NCBI GenBank assembly: GCA_002633025.1
Contig: NMRB01000211.1
Span: forward strand, 143,756 to 207,755
From: Notospermus geniculatus
Taxonomy: Eukaryota > Nemertea > Pilidiophora > Heteronemertea > Lineidae
Reading direction: 5' to 3'
Length of the DNA stretch: 64,000 bases
Part shown: positions 1-11,913 of the stretch, in pieces
Layout: each line of letters opens with the position of its first letter
Numbering within the stretch: the stretch's first letter is position 1
Notes under the pieces: generated by a model
Seen by the model: only the letters and a program-made list of their open reading frames with translations
Told to the model about the DNA's origin: nothing
Database searches by the model: none
Position numbers and translations under genes: made by a program

Positions 1-129
1 CTCAAACAGTTTGCATGTCGACTGGCACTTCACCTCAGACTTTTTGCCAATCCTGAGCTTGCCAGTTGAACAACTATTTCACCCAAAAATAACCACAAAA
101 TTTAAGGTCGGCAAAAAAGTCCAGCCCTG

Positions 130-245
130 ACATGTCTCATGCCTGAGTTTCACATTGGCAGTGGGATTCGAACCTGAGAGGGACCTCATTCTGCAAACCT
201 GGGACCCGAGCCAGTAGAGCACAGCAGCTCCTTTCCTGTTGATTC
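130..245 (-). mobile_element. tRNA-derived SINE-like head (copy 1)
   Basis: On the minus strand there is a perfect pol III B box, GGTTCGAATCC (about 166-176), preceded by a weak A-box-like region around TGTGCTCTACTGG. The first and last bases do not form an acceptor stem, so this is not a functional tRNA. Body sequence continues to the left to about position 1. The same element lies in the second copy of the duplication at about 14344-14460. Confidence 0.45.
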
Positions 246-781
246 TTATTACCGGTACGCTGATGCCGAAGTCTTCTGCTGCGATCACTCTTCCTTTAGA
301 GACCTAAACTAAAATACTTCATGGCTGAATATTTTACCTCTGAATCATGCACGAGTATGTTTTCCTTCCTATTCTATCAGTCTCACGACACCACTATTGA
401 GATCACGGACCCAATGGAAACACATAACTGCACGAAAAAAAAGTGGGGACATGGTTCGCGGCATTCAGGAATTCATTCATGACTTCTTATGAAGGCTAGC
501 TGGTATGAATTTTGATTTTGATGAAATAACAATGACACACTGAACTGAAGACCAAACACTATTACATACATATATGTACATGCACATTAGAAACATGTCA
601 GTGAATACAGACTATGTATGGAAATGAGCCAGATATTATGGCCTTTTAATTAACCATCATTCAAATCGGCTTCTTAGCCTACTGTACATGTTGTTACGTC
701 GTCATTTCATGACTGACACTGTGGTTGCCCTGTCCAGAACCAAGAAAGAGAGGTGACACTGACAGGGTTTCATTCCAAGGG

Positions 782-826
782 AACCAAATCAGCCTGTCAC
801 CCTTAGGGTGACAGGCTGATTTGGTT
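782..826. repeat. Perfect short-spaced palindrome, 21-bp arms
   Basis: The left arm 782-802 is the exact reverse complement of the right arm 806-826, with TTA between them. The second copy of the duplication (around 14995-15022) has only the right arm, so the left arm was gained in this copy. Confidence 0.9.
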
Positions 827-1209
827 AACCAGTTCAACAAAAGGTCCCACCAGCTGGCTGCACTACTATTACTAATGACCCACGAGCATGAAGGAGGTTT
901 GCATGACTACATGTAATGCAGGCGATACACTACAGCACAAAGGTGGTAAACAGGGCCATTAGAGATTCAGCCTTTTTGTGATAATAAATAATGTCACTGT
1001 CGGTATGTGGAGGATCATCAGCATGAACACACATTCACGAATGACAAGTTAGGCCTCCATAAACAATGCAGGCCCTTGAGATACCAAATCTGCATTAGGA
1101 GATCAATATGAACAACTTTACAAGTGTCATCAAAAGGCATGAAATCTCAGCCCACATAGGCTTACATGGCTGGGAAAATGTGCATTCATGTGCCAAGTCG
1201 TGGACTACA

Positions 1210-4200
1210 TGTCACACACACACTACATACATCATTCCTTACAAGACTAACGAAGAAATCTGTGTATTGATTGTATTCGACTAATTAACCTGTCACTGTT
1301 TCATTGATTACTTGTAAGATGCATTGATTTATTAGAAAAGGCAGGTTCAATCAGTTGACTGATTGATTGGGATACTGATTGATCACCTGACAAGAGAAAA
1401 CACATCTAATCCTTAGAGTACATTTGTCTTTATAACATGGCTCAATATCTTTTTGTTTTGGTTTTCCTCTGGACTTGGAGGATGCCAAGACAGCAGGTGT
1501 AGGCTAACTTGAGACTTTATGTATGCTACATGTACTGCTAACATCTGACTGTCTCGAGCACCTTCCCAGACAAAATCACCACAGACAAACACTTTTTTGG
1601 AAGTTTTTTTTGCAAAATTGAGGACAAACAGCATTTTTCATGTTGTTCTTTAAAACGACAAAGTTATATTGGTATTGGTAACATTTGCAAAACAGGCAAT
1701 GACAGGGCCGCTGTACATGTACATGTAGGCCTACCATCTCTAAAACGAGACAGACATTCCAGTCAAAATGAATGAAACCTCAATTGGCATTTTCTATAAA
1801 AGCAGACTGTAATTGCCGATAAACAGGCCTATTTGGGAACAATTCAGACATTGGAAGGAACATGTATAAAGTGCATTCCATGGCAATGAAGGTGTGCAAT
1901 GAAAGGAAAGCGATAATGAAACAATACATGAATGATGAACTGTTTCAACAGGCAATTACAAACTGTTCAAAGTGGTCCCAATTTTCAAGATAGATGACTG
2001 TTTAGATGAGCTAAATTCCATCAATATGTGTCCCAGAATAGCCTTTGCTCCAGTTTTGTGACATCACCAATCTGAATGGGGAGACTTTGTGATTTTAGGA
2101 TGACCATGACCTCCGTGGTGCGATTCACACAATGGAGAGTGACAATCGTGACACTCGTCATAACCGTACACCAGCATATGCACTGCACATAATGCACTGC
2201 ATGGCATTCAGAACCAAGACATGACATTTCGCTATTCTTCTGTTTCTGGCATAGTGTACATGTACCCTACACCACAAGAGTCGCCCCACCTCCAAAACCT
2301 ACCTCATTCCCATCGTAGCTCCCCCTCTGATCTGGCGTGTTTGCGGCCGCCATTCCGTCCTCGTCCCCAATCCTTCTCAATCACGCTGGGACGGATGTAA
2401 CAGTCTAGCTGCCGATTTCATTTGTAGGCAACATTGTGCAAATTTATTTGTCTGAAAAGAGAGAGAGGCAAATTCATGAAACTTAGGCGGCATATATATC
2501 GTCACATGAATTACAAACTTATCCACTGGGGTTTGTTGAAGTGGCCTGAACCTATCTTTCAATACATAAGGCCTAAGTCTTGATTTTACAGTACCGTATC
2601 TGCTTTTTCCCGGCATGTCAGAAAAGAAATTTCAGCCAAAAAATGTCATTTCCCTTCAGTTCATTCTTATCGTTTGATCTCCTTTGAACATGCTCGGCAT
2701 GATGTAGACATAGGTCAGCCATGTAGAATCTATCAAGGGCAGGTGGTCAACCATTATCAATACTGTTTCAAGAATTCATGCATGACATAGATAAAATCTG
2801 CAAGCAGAATGATATTGACAGTTGCATCTGGACAACTTGATTTGAAACTACACAGGCGAAGGCAATGCCACAATAACATGAATTACTTCAACTATGGAAA
2901 GTTACATCTTTAGTGATAAATACGTGTATTACAATGTATTGTATGATGGCCTAGATAGCGTTCCTACATTACATGTAGTTATGGTCATTTCAAAAAAAAT
3001 AATGTGAAATCCAAGAGTGGTGTTGAGAGACATTCACTAGGCCCTTTTTTCGTTCAGAATTGACAACTTAACATTTCTGTCCTTGCCGGCCCCCTTAGAA
3101 TTGCATCATTTTTACTGTTGATTACCATCCCACATGTCCTAGCTCAGGTATGTGGACCCAGGGAAACAACCTACCTTACCCACTCCCTCTATTCCCAACA
3201 AACCATGGCTTGAACGCATTACCACAATACTCAACATACCGAAGTCAAACCTGAATCACACAAGCATTGTTTCTTAAAATAGACAACTCTATCGCTATCA
3301 CACAGGCACATGAAGCATAGCTTCCTTCTTCCCCTTGTACATGTACATACCGGTAGACAACCTATAAATCACCTCAGTATTGATAAGACCAATCACAGAT
3401 AAAAAAGGTAATTATCTCATAGTTTGGCCTGACAAGACCGATATTATCTGTCTCGAATGGAGAGTGAAAATGAGCTGAACTCTTTTGACTCTGGGTGGGA
3501 GGCACTTGGGTCACAATCAGGTGACAGAGTAACAACTTTGCCTTGTCATGGCCTCCTTTCTTAATGACAGGTATGTCATATTCTGACATCATCCTGCAAT
3601 TTTACATTATATGTGTATATTGTATCTTCCTGGCACCAATCACTTAAGAAGTCATGCAGACATGGCAGACGGCTTGGAGGAACCCGGTCATAATCCAAGT
3701 CATACATGTACAAACAACTATGTATCATAGACCTTTAGACAATGTTGTTAGACATGAACATAAAACATCAAAACTATTCTGAGCACACCATTATATTTAT
3801 TTGAAGGTACACTGTAGGCTACAGGGTTTGAATTGCTACTTTTTGTAAATAGCTTCGAAATGGTGAGCCACCGCCCACTATACTACTGACCAGCATCTGG
3901 CCAAGTCTATTCACATATTGACACCAAATGCTAGAAGTACATGTAAGTACATGTATCAAGGATTGTTGTTTTAGGGACAAGAATTAACTTCCTAAACATC
4001 ACTAGCACAACACAAAATCATCAGCGTAAGCCACATAAATACACTATTACAGTGTACAGCAGGGCCCAGTTTCACAAAGAATCTTACCCTAAGTCTAAAG
4101 TTTGACTTAAGTCATCATGTGACCAGTTTCAGCAAATCAGATGACTTCATTTCAGACTTAAGTTTTTTCTTAGACTTAAGATACTTTGTGCAACCGGCCC

Positions 4201-4948
4201 CAGTTGTTTTGTGAATTCAGATCTGTTCAATGAATAACTTTGAAGAAGATTTAAGACTAAAGCAGCTTATACAACTAGGACAGAGAGTGGGTGTGGATAA
4301 CTAGGCTCAGGGAAGTACATCCTGGCCAAGAGTGAAGGGATGGTAGATAGACTGATTTTATTTGATTGACCACCTGCACCATCACCCTTGAAGAACTGCA
4401 CCCAACCTCACTTTTTAAAATTTATATTGAAAGCCTTTGTTTCATTGAATGCCAATGGATGAACCTCACACTCACACACAGCTGGCTACGTTTTGTTGTT
4501 GTTTTCCTCATTCCTGGCCCCACCTGGCTGGGTGCCTGACAGACATGACAGATGCTAGCCTACACTAACAATCATGACAATGACTACACCCTAAGTCACT
4601 ATTTAATTAAGGCTAGGTTAGGTAGCCCCTTCCGTCATGTCGGAACGAGTTTAGAATCCCCGATCAGTGCCCAAAAAAAGGTCATCGATTGACGGAATAA
4701 GCCGCATTGTACAATATATAGGATTTCCATTGTGTGCTATGTAGTAATGTAGGCCTGTCACTTCCGATAGGGGATTCTAAACTTTAGCCTAGGCCTCGCC
4801 ACGGTACGGTTGGTTGGTGGTAGGCCTAGGGCCTAGGCCTACGACTATGTACGACGAGGGACTAGGCCTACCGGTAGCCTCTAGGCCTACGCCATACGTT
4901 AGACCGGTACGCCGGTAGACCTACCGGGATCGGGGAGTACCGTAGCTA
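1210..4948. other. Non-coding stretch with no recognised gene
   Basis: About 3.7 kb of AT-rich sequence with scattered ACATGTA and TAGGCCTAC words. Apart from the small candidate first exon at 2303-2353 on the minus strand, I see no coding exon, RNA gene or clear repeat. The short open frames have no recognisable domain and carry no convincing splice context. Confidence 0.5.
2303..2353 (-). CDS. Possible first coding exon of an unidentified gene
   Basis: On the minus strand an ATG in good context (GGAATGG) opens 17 codons, MAAANTPDQRGSYDGNE, and ends exactly at a GTAGGT donor. The stretch just upstream is locally GC- and CpG-rich (GCGGCCGC, CCTCGTCCCC), as expected near a promoter. If real, the gene runs leftward out of the window. 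No domain can be named from 17 residues and no downstream exon was found, so this could be chance. It is unlikely to belong to the Rho GAP gene at 9.9 kb, because it lies 3' of that PDZ exon. Confidence 0.25.
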
Positions 4949-4950
4949 CC

Positions 4951-5100
4951 TAAGGCTGGATTTAGCTGCACGCGGAATGCGGATTGCGGAACGCGGTAAG
5001 CGGAAAGTGCAATGCATTTCGCATACAACAAATCGCTTCCGCCGGGGATTCCGCGGCCCTATACCACATTCCGCGTGTCAGCTAAATGCAGCTTAAGCCT
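4951..5100. mobile_element. MITE-like element, family C, copy 1
   Basis: A ~150-bp element whose ends are inverted repeats built on TTTAGCTG then ACGCGGAATGCGG. The interior carries GGAATGCGG-type subrepeats and a CGCATACAACA core. A second copy at 46057-46206 shares ends and interior. There is no coding capacity. Confidence 0.7.
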
Positions 5101-5730
5101 GGCCCAAAAAAAGGACAGCCAGGAAAGGAAAAGGAAGTAACACAGACATCGTCGGTAAGAAAGCATTTCGCAACAGCACAGCAGGTAGACCCCAAATGCG
5201 TCCCTTATATTTTTTTTATTTTCTCTGCATGATGAATGCATAGGCTTATGCACAGCGCGCAATGCATCAATGCATGCAGAAATGAGAACGTGCAAAATGT
5301 ATTACGACCAAAACGCACCTATCTTACGACCGAAATTCGGCCAAAATATTCCTAAAATACTAACGTTCGCGCACTATGTACACTCCATATCTATTCTTTT
5401 GTATCCACACAATACTAAAACGACCAAATATTTGCATTTTTACGCCATAATGTGGAAAAATTGACATGAAGTTGTGTGGATCCGCGAAATAACCTTGTCC
5501 ATGTAGACACCCACACCCTTTGTAACGCGCCCCCTGATTGGCTAATTCCAACGCGCACTTGTTGATCCAATGACGACACAACAGTAGTGACGTCTATGAA
5601 TAAAAATATACACTAAGGCCATGTAAAAATGATAACTAAAAAGGCAATTTCCAGAGTGTTTGCGAATTTTCGACCCCAACCGGGGTCTTCTTCAGGCTGG
5701 AACTTTACAATCCGAAACTCTAGAGCAGAC

Positions 5731-6065
5731 CATGTAAAAAAAAATTAATTGGTTAGCATCCCCTCCCGCCATGGAAATCACCCCCCTCCTCAACAAAATT
5801 TTTATTTTTTATTTTCAAAAAAACCTTTCAAAAACTGCCAAGAGTGAGAAAATTACAAGGCTGGGATGCTTAAATAAAACAACACAGATAGAAAGTAGTT
5901 TTTGTTTCAATTCATACCTATTACATTTGAAATTTCCCTCAGGTTGCCAAGATTACCATGGTAACATGCATCTCAAACTCAATAAAAAATAAAATAAAAA
6001 CCTCCCGCCCTCCTCAGAAAATTGAGAGTGGAAGGATGCTAACCAACTATTTTTTTTTACATGGC
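5731..6065. mobile_element. TIR element with poly-A/T-rich ends
   Basis: The left end CCATGTAAAAAAAAATTAAT followed by TGGTTAGCATCC is mirrored at 6030-6065 as GGATGCTAACCA followed by a T-run and ACATGG. The interior is A-rich. The frames through it end at random and match nothing I recognise, so it is likely a non-autonomous DNA element. Confidence 0.55.
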
Positions 6066-6084
6066 CTAAAGGAGACAAAATGGG

Positions 6085-7030
6085 CCAAAATCTTGGTTTC
6101 TGAAGTCAGAAACTTAGTTTCTGCCCCAAAACTTAGTTTCTGCTTTCAAAAACACAGTTATGGAAAGCCGTTTGTTCAGAAACCAGGTTTTTTACTTCAA
6201 AAACTTAGTATTTGAACATGTAGGCCTAGGCCTAATCGTATTGGATCCAGAAACTATATAAAGGCCCATACACATGCAACTTTTCATATGCAACTTCATG
6301 CATAAACCAGATGAGACCAAAAATTTCATCAAAGTTGCATGTGTAAACGGGCATGCAACTTGTTGCAACTAACTACTGCAACTTGTTGCAAAATTAGGAT
6401 CCAGATCCTATTTTCTGGTGAAGTTGCAACAAGTTGCATGTCGCTGGCCAATGAGAATACAGCAAAAAATCATGTGACGTCTACAAAAGCCAAAATGGCT
6501 GCCGAACAAAGGATTCCCGCCAAAATTCCTGCAACTTGTTGCGAACTTCTGCAACTTATCGCACTGAATGTTGCAATGTGTAAACGTCACAGGTAGACTG
6601 CAACAAGTTGCAGGTTGCAGCAACTTGCAACTTGGTGCAACCTAGTGTAAACCGCTCTTAAGTTTCTGCCCAAAAACTTGGTTTCTGAAGTCAAAAACTT
6701 AGTTTCTGGCAAAAACTTAGTTTCAGGCAGAAACTTGGATCCAAAGTACAAGTTTGATGGTCAAAAACTAAGTCTGCGCCAAAAAGTTAGTTTCTGAAGT
6801 CAAAAACATGGTTTCTGCTTTAATGGGTTTTTGCAAGCAGAAACCAAGTTTTTGGCCGAAACTAAGTTTTTGACTTCAGAAACCAAGATTTTGGTCCAGA
6901 AACTTATTGGTGCAGAATCATAGTTTGCTCGTGAAACTCAGTTTCTGGATCCAAAGTACTAGTTAGATGTCCAAAAACTATGTTTTTGGACCAGTAATTT
7001 AGTTTTTGAAGTCAGAAACCTAGTTTAGCC
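6085..7030. repeat. Degenerate repeat array built on AAACTTAGTTTCTG
   Basis: AAACTTAGTTTCTG and its variants recur many times in both orientations across about 900 bp. The array is split by an inserted block at about 6263-6660 that is itself rich in inverted copies of GCAACTTGTTGCAACT. The unit is close to a palindrome. No coding. Confidence 0.75.
6263..6660. mobile_element. Inserted element with GCAACTTGTTGCA repeats
   Basis: The block begins near AAGGCCCATACACATGCAAC and ends near GTGTAAACCGCTCTTA. It is filled with GCAACTTGTTGCA-type inverted repeats (6358, 6380, 6425, 6533 and 6600) that can fold on themselves. It interrupts the AAACTTAG array, which resumes on both sides, so it is probably a foldback or MITE-type insertion. 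Confidence 0.45.
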
Positions 7031-7035
7031 CTAAA

Positions 7036-7497
7036 GTGCCATATGTTGTCATAAAATCAAGCAAGTGCCATGTGTTGGTGATAAATCACGCATGTGCCAT
7101 ATGTTGGTGATAAACCCACGCAAGTGCCATATGCTGCATGCAGTGGTGATAAAAACACGCAAATGCCATTTTGTTGGTGATAAAACCACGCAAGTGCCAT
7201 GCTGGTCATAAAATCACGCAAGTGCCATTTGTTGGTGATAAAACCACACAAGTGCCATATGCTGGTCATAAAATCACGCAAGTGCCATTTGTTGGTGATA
7301 AAACCACGCAAGTGCCATGTTGGTGATAAAACCACGCAAGTGCCATGTTGGTGATAAAACAACGCAAGTGCCATAGCTGGTGATAAAACCACGCAAATGC
7401 CATATGCTGGTAACAAAAACCACGCCTAAGTGCCATTTGTTGGTGATAAAACCACGCAAGTGCCATATGTTGGTGATAAAACCACGCAAGTGCCATA
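7036..7497. repeat. Minisatellite, ~30-bp unit
   Basis: About 15 tandem units of roughly 30 bp share the core GATAAAACCACGCAAGTGCC, followed by ATRTGYTGGT-like linkers that vary by a few bases. The same unit forms the array at 15404-15600 that abuts the second copy of the duplication. Translations such as WHLRGFITN and ALAWFYHQ are artefacts of the repeat. Confidence 0.9.
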
Positions 7498-7706
7498 ATT
7501 CGCAATAATTTAATACAGAACCGATGACTCACGAAAGCAAACATATATGAATGCTGATAAACTATGGTTTGAAATCTGAGACACAAATTTTAGGTTGTGG
7601 TTGTTTCTCTTTCAAAATTATATTGCATAACATTGGTTTTATCTAAACCATAGACAATAATTTTTGCTGTGCATTGGTATACCCCATCCAACTGAACTCA
7701 ACGTCT

Positions 7707-7740
7707 AACGCTTCTCGGCCTATTGGCTAAGATTAAAGTT
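7707..7740 (+). pseudogene. U2 snRNA 5'-end-like fragment
   Basis: The sequence ACGCTTCTCGGCCTATTGGC then TAAGATTAA matches the highly conserved 5' end of U2 snRNA (stem-loop I region) with few changes. Similarity is lost after about 33 nt: the branch-point-recognition block GTAGTA is absent and no downstream U2 stems follow. It is therefore a truncated pseudogene or the head of an snRNA-derived SINE, not a working U2 gene. Confidence 0.6.
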
Positions 7741-9881
7741 TGATATTTAAGAGGTGCGGACTCTGCCTCATGGTGAATCTGCCCGTTCCCTTGTGCTGAC
7801 TTGGCTTAAGCAAGGCGGGGGAGTTGTACAGGACGAAATTGCAAATTAAACAACCAGGACCGATATGTCTCTGGCTACACGTGTTGAACTGCCACCAGTG
7901 GCCCACTAACTTGTGGTGAAAATTGGAATTAGAAACCAACTAGTCGATCAGAGTTCGCCAAGTTCGCTCAGTTCGCCCAGTTCGCTGTTTATTGATGCCC
8001 GTGCATAGCTGCATAAAGGAGACCAGGGGAGTACAGGCATGGAGTTTTCACCTAGGTCAGAGGCTGGTAGGTTGTCCCCAAGCCTGAAGGAGCTCCAGGG
8101 GAGTAGGGAGCATGGACTCTTCACAGGTCAGAGGGTGGTGCTTGTCCTGCGCCTTAAGGGGATCCTAGAGGTACCGTGCAGACTCCTCTCATGGCAGGAT
8201 GATAGATTTCAAATTTGCCAAAGGACAGAAGAGGGAATGGGATGGATGGGTGACCGAGGGAATGTCCCTCTATGTTTCAGTCCGTCAAACAGTAGATCTG
8301 GTTTAGAGGACAGGTTGACCTCTAGCTCCAGAGTCCTTCACCATTCAACTGCAGCAGACAACTACCAGCACCCCAGAGTGCACGATTTTGTTTGATCAGT
8401 CAGTCATGCACTACTTCTGTTGAGGAACGCAGCCATTGTATGGTGCCATTCCATCCATGTGGACCGCCATGACCTCTCATACACAAAGTCTTCAACACAC
8501 CATACATTGTGAATGATGAGCCATCCCCTACTAGCACAATGGCATTTGGCAATGCAACATCATCAAATCAAAATAGGTCTCAGTCCAAATGAACATCATT
8601 TGCCTTCTTCATTCTAAAACCCCAAACCAATCAAATAGTAAATCTAGGTTATAAGGCCAAGTGCCAAGTATCTCATTCATCGAAAATATTCCCTGTCCTC
8701 GGAAGACATTACAATTCAACTAATTATCAAGATGGGACACAGAAGATTGTATCGGACCATATTGCAGTTGACTCAGATACCAGGACACTTCTGAGAAAAG
8801 GTTACAACTGGTAGGCCTGGATCTGTCTGGATGGTCCAAGTTAGAGCAACCAGCTTCCCCCATCCTACGAATGAAAGCTGAAAACTGATTTTGCGCCCAG
8901 CTGAAAACAGTCACCAGGTGCCCTGACCGATGAACCCTTCAAATCAATAGAAAGCCTCACCACTCATCAGCTGAAAATGACTGTAGGGAGCACCAAACGG
9001 CACGAAAAGTGTGTGCTGCACAGGGATGATGACTGCAACATAAGATGACTGATGAGGCAGATAGGATCAGAGATGAAACACATTCCGTTATGATCGTATG
9101 TATGTATCAACCATTACAAGTCCTTCGATGATCCATGACTCATGAACATCCAGTTTCAGCTGTGCCTGCCATGACGAGTATCCGATCACTCAGATCAGAT
9201 TCATCTGAACAGGGATGGGTCAATACGTACATCGTGGATCTCAATGACTTGAACCGATCAAGAAACTGAAACTGATTGGCACTGCCAGGACTGGCTTCGA
9301 TATAAATTGTAACAACATCTTGATAGAAAGGTGTTATCATATCCTTCTTACAAAGTTTGATCAATGTCTTTACTTATTGCGGGATGGTGTGGAGAAACGA
9401 TAGGATGGAATTTCAAGAAGGTGAAGGCGGCATCCACATGATAAAAGAAAATACCACATGGGTGAAATAACACTCTGTAATATCAGCCATCAGATGCGTT
9501 CCAGAGAAGTACGTCGGCACTGACGACCATTCGGGGGGGGGGGGACAAATGGTTGAGAGTTCACACGTAGATTCGCTCTTCCTTCCACTGCAACGGGCTG
9601 CTCCTATTCTGAAAGTTCGTCATGTGTGTTGCTTCCACGTGCGATGATGTCTTCCTTCTTCAGCATTTTACATAAAAAAGTGCCATGGCTTCCCTGGAAT
9701 GCACTCTTAGCACAAAGACAGTAAGGGGCCTACGGGATCTGCCCATAGAAGAGTTTGGGACCTCCTGCATGTGATAGGGGTACTACAGTATAAGGCATCA
9801 CAGACCAAAATGATCCCTACTACTGTACAACGAAAATTGATTCCAGGCATGTAGACCTAAGTCCACTGTATTACGACTTAC
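7741..9881. other. Non-coding stretch, probably intronic or intergenic
   Basis: About 2.1 kb with no exon, RNA or repeat that I can support. A G-run lies near 9533-9543. The open frame at 8039-8395 (+) has no recognisable domain. It lies 3' of the minus-strand PDZ exon and could be intron of that gene. Confidence 0.4.
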
Positions 9882-10010
9882 CTGAGAATCTGGAGGGTAG
9901 ACAATGAAATGGCGCAGGACAAATCCAAAGTTTCCGTCAGTGCGCTGGATGAGTATCGTACGCGGATCCTGCCAAGAGGAGCCGGCACCACCTGCTTGGT
10001 TCTCCTTATT
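9882..10010 (-). CDS. Exon of an ARHGAP21/23-type Rho GTPase-activating protein (N-terminal half of PDZ domain)
   Basis: This is a 129-nt, phase-0 exon on the minus strand, between a strong acceptor (CTTTTCAG) and a GTAAGT donor. It encodes 43 residues; [20 protein letters not shown] followed by YPPDSQ matches the unusual start of the PDZ domain in ARHGAP21 and ARHGAP23, where [12 protein letters not shown] is diagnostic. The family has an N-terminal PDZ, a PH domain and a C-terminal RhoGAP domain, and works on actin and Golgi through Cdc42/RhoA. Only this exon was found. The next PDZ exon should lie to the left on the same strand, but I could not see it within 9.8 kb, so introns are long or the gene is broken. 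A start exon should lie to the right, past or among the metalloprotease exons. Confidence 0.8.
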
Positions 10011-11719
10011 CTGAAAAGACACAAAGTTCACAATAGATTGAACATGTTGTACTAACAGCGGGTGGACTGGACCCAGAGTAACTTGGAGAAAACATGAAGG
10101 TAGGCTACTGAGAACATCTCAAATCTCGTTTCTGCTGATGCTGCGATCTTTAAGCTGTGTTTGGATGGCAGCAAGATACCTATTAAATTGGTAATCTCTA
10201 GCGAAATAAATTTACACCTGGGGTCATTAGCCGATCGGTAAAAAATATCTGCCTGGCCCTGGCGTGAAGACTACCGTAGAATAGGTGTGTGGTGAACGCT
10301 TTTGATTGGGCTTCGTAGAGATCGTTGAACTTTGAATCTATCAATGTTCTCAGGTACCTCTTCCACAATCTTTTTCAATGCCCCGTGATATTGTTTTCTG
10401 TGGTAAGTTTTCCCCTTGATGTCATCTGACAGCACTGTCCTAGAACATGGAAAGCTGACCAGGAATCCACGTACCATTCAACCTCACAAATCGGAGCCAA
10501 CATTTCCTCTGTGGCAGTGGCTAGAATAAGGTAACTTCTGGATGAATGCTTGGGTGCTGACCAGCCATAAATGAGATATANTTAACCATCATCTCCCGAA
10601 TTTTTCAGCATGAAAGACAATCATGGTAACCAGCCCTAGATGAAAATTGATTCGCAAACCTGTATTAGTCCTTGGACAGGAAAACGAATCTTTACGCCAG
10701 AGAAGCCTTAAGGCATGTAAGGACAGGACATGCAGGAAAAGGACAAATCTTCCAGGAGAATCAAAAGAATCAAATTCGGCAGCACTCCATGAACATTTTC
10801 CAACGGACCCTGGAAGAGAAAGTGGTCAGAGGCTTCTTACCCGACACTCCTGATCTACAGAGGGGGTAGGCAATGCTTTCTTCCGAGGCTTAATTCCTCG
10901 GAAACGAATCTTAATCCGAAAACGTCCAAATTTGCGTCCATCCATAACCGAAAGAGAACCCCCTCCAAACAGGATGCTCCCACGACACTACGAAAGCTCC
11001 TCGAAGACGTTGCGTGATTACATGCCTGCACCGTTTGGCCTATCTGGTAAACTGAGGATGCTCGGCACATTTATGCTCGCTAGTATGTGTATAGAATGAA
11101 GGCTTATGACTAAGTGATGTTTTGAAGAGAAAAGTAGCAGTGGGGATTCTCTCACATAGGTACGGCAAGGTCAAATGGCTTCTACGGTTCCTGGCTGCGC
11201 AAAGAGCATCGTATCAAATTCCAGTGAGCTAGGCGGCTAGTAGCATGATCTGCTGCACCTACTAGATTTTGGATACCCAAATCAGAGGACTTAGTTGAAT
11301 TTCATGACACTAAATGTAACTTTGTCCCAACTACACATCAGCCATACACCAGAGAAAGTTCCGGAGCATAGTGGCTGCATAAAGAGCTGGAACCACCAGT
11401 CAGCAGTCCTCATGTTCCTTAAATCTCACGCTCGCCTGCCACGTGCCACAGAATCTGCCATTCTATTGGGTACCTTTGTCCTCTATAGCATCGTTTCGAA
11501 GGGTGAGGGGAACAAGTGGTAATGGATGGTAGAAGGGACGCTAGTCCACCTCAGGTTGTATCCTCATCTAAGAACGCCGGCATTTCTGATGCTACCACTA
11601 CTAACTATTCTGACAGCATTGGTTAAAGTTAAAAAGTTTGGGTTTATAGTCTGATATCAACAACGGTAGAGGTGTCATCCGACTTCACACTTTAACCCCA
11701 GTCTATCCTGAAACCTTTC
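10011..11719. other. Non-coding stretch
   Basis: About 1.7 kb upstream (on the minus strand) of the PDZ exon. It contains one ambiguous base at 10581. No exon, RNA gene or tandem repeat could be supported; short frames such as 10647-10869 (+) and 10855-11070 (-) show no domain. Confidence 0.4.
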
Positions 11720-11913
11720 AGTAGAACTCAGATGAGCTGCTCATTCAGCGCATACAATCTGAGCATTTCCGACTGGTACCCATTTATACACCTGGGTGGA
11801 GAGAGGCCAGTAAGGCAAAGAGACCTGCCCAAAGTCTCACGCCAGCAGCGGGATTCGAACCCGGGATCCTCTGACCGCTAGTCGGAGGCCCGAACCACTA
11901 CACCACCGTGGTC
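11720..11913 (-). mobile_element. tRNA-derived SINE
   Basis: On the minus strand the head starts GACCACGGTGGTGTAGTGGT, which contains an A-box-like GGTGGTGTAGTGG, and carries a perfect B box GGTTCGAATCC (about 11851-11861). It is followed by a body with TGTATAAATGGGTACC, a phrase typical of invertebrate SINE bodies. The ends do not pair as an acceptor stem, so this is a SINE rather than a tRNA gene. Confidence 0.7.

Larger units (their letters stand above)
1..1209. repeat. Segmental duplication, copy 1 (truncated by the window edge)
   Basis: This stretch is nearly identical, in the same orientation, to 14221-15398. The match runs from the first bases of the window to the words GCCAAGTCGTGGACTACA and then stops. 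Differences are scattered substitutions, small indels and one 22-bp insertion near 782 that makes a palindrome. It holds a tRNA-derived SINE-like head at about 130-245 and no convincing coding region. The left limit is unknown because the window starts here. Confidence 0.9.

Noticed and set aside
130-245. Functional tRNA gene on the minus strand
   Set aside because: Perfect B box, but no acceptor stem and no proper anticodon arm.
7036-7497. Regular spaced repeat resembling a CRISPR array
   Set aside because: The spacers are short, nearly constant variants of the unit. It is a minisatellite in a eukaryotic genome, repeated again at 15404.
8039-8395. 118-codon plus-strand frame
   Set aside because: Low-information composition, no recognisable motif, no splice context; length is compatible with chance.
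11837-11913. Functional tRNA gene on the minus strand
   Set aside because: Good A and B boxes, but ends do not pair and a SINE body follows, so it is a SINE head.
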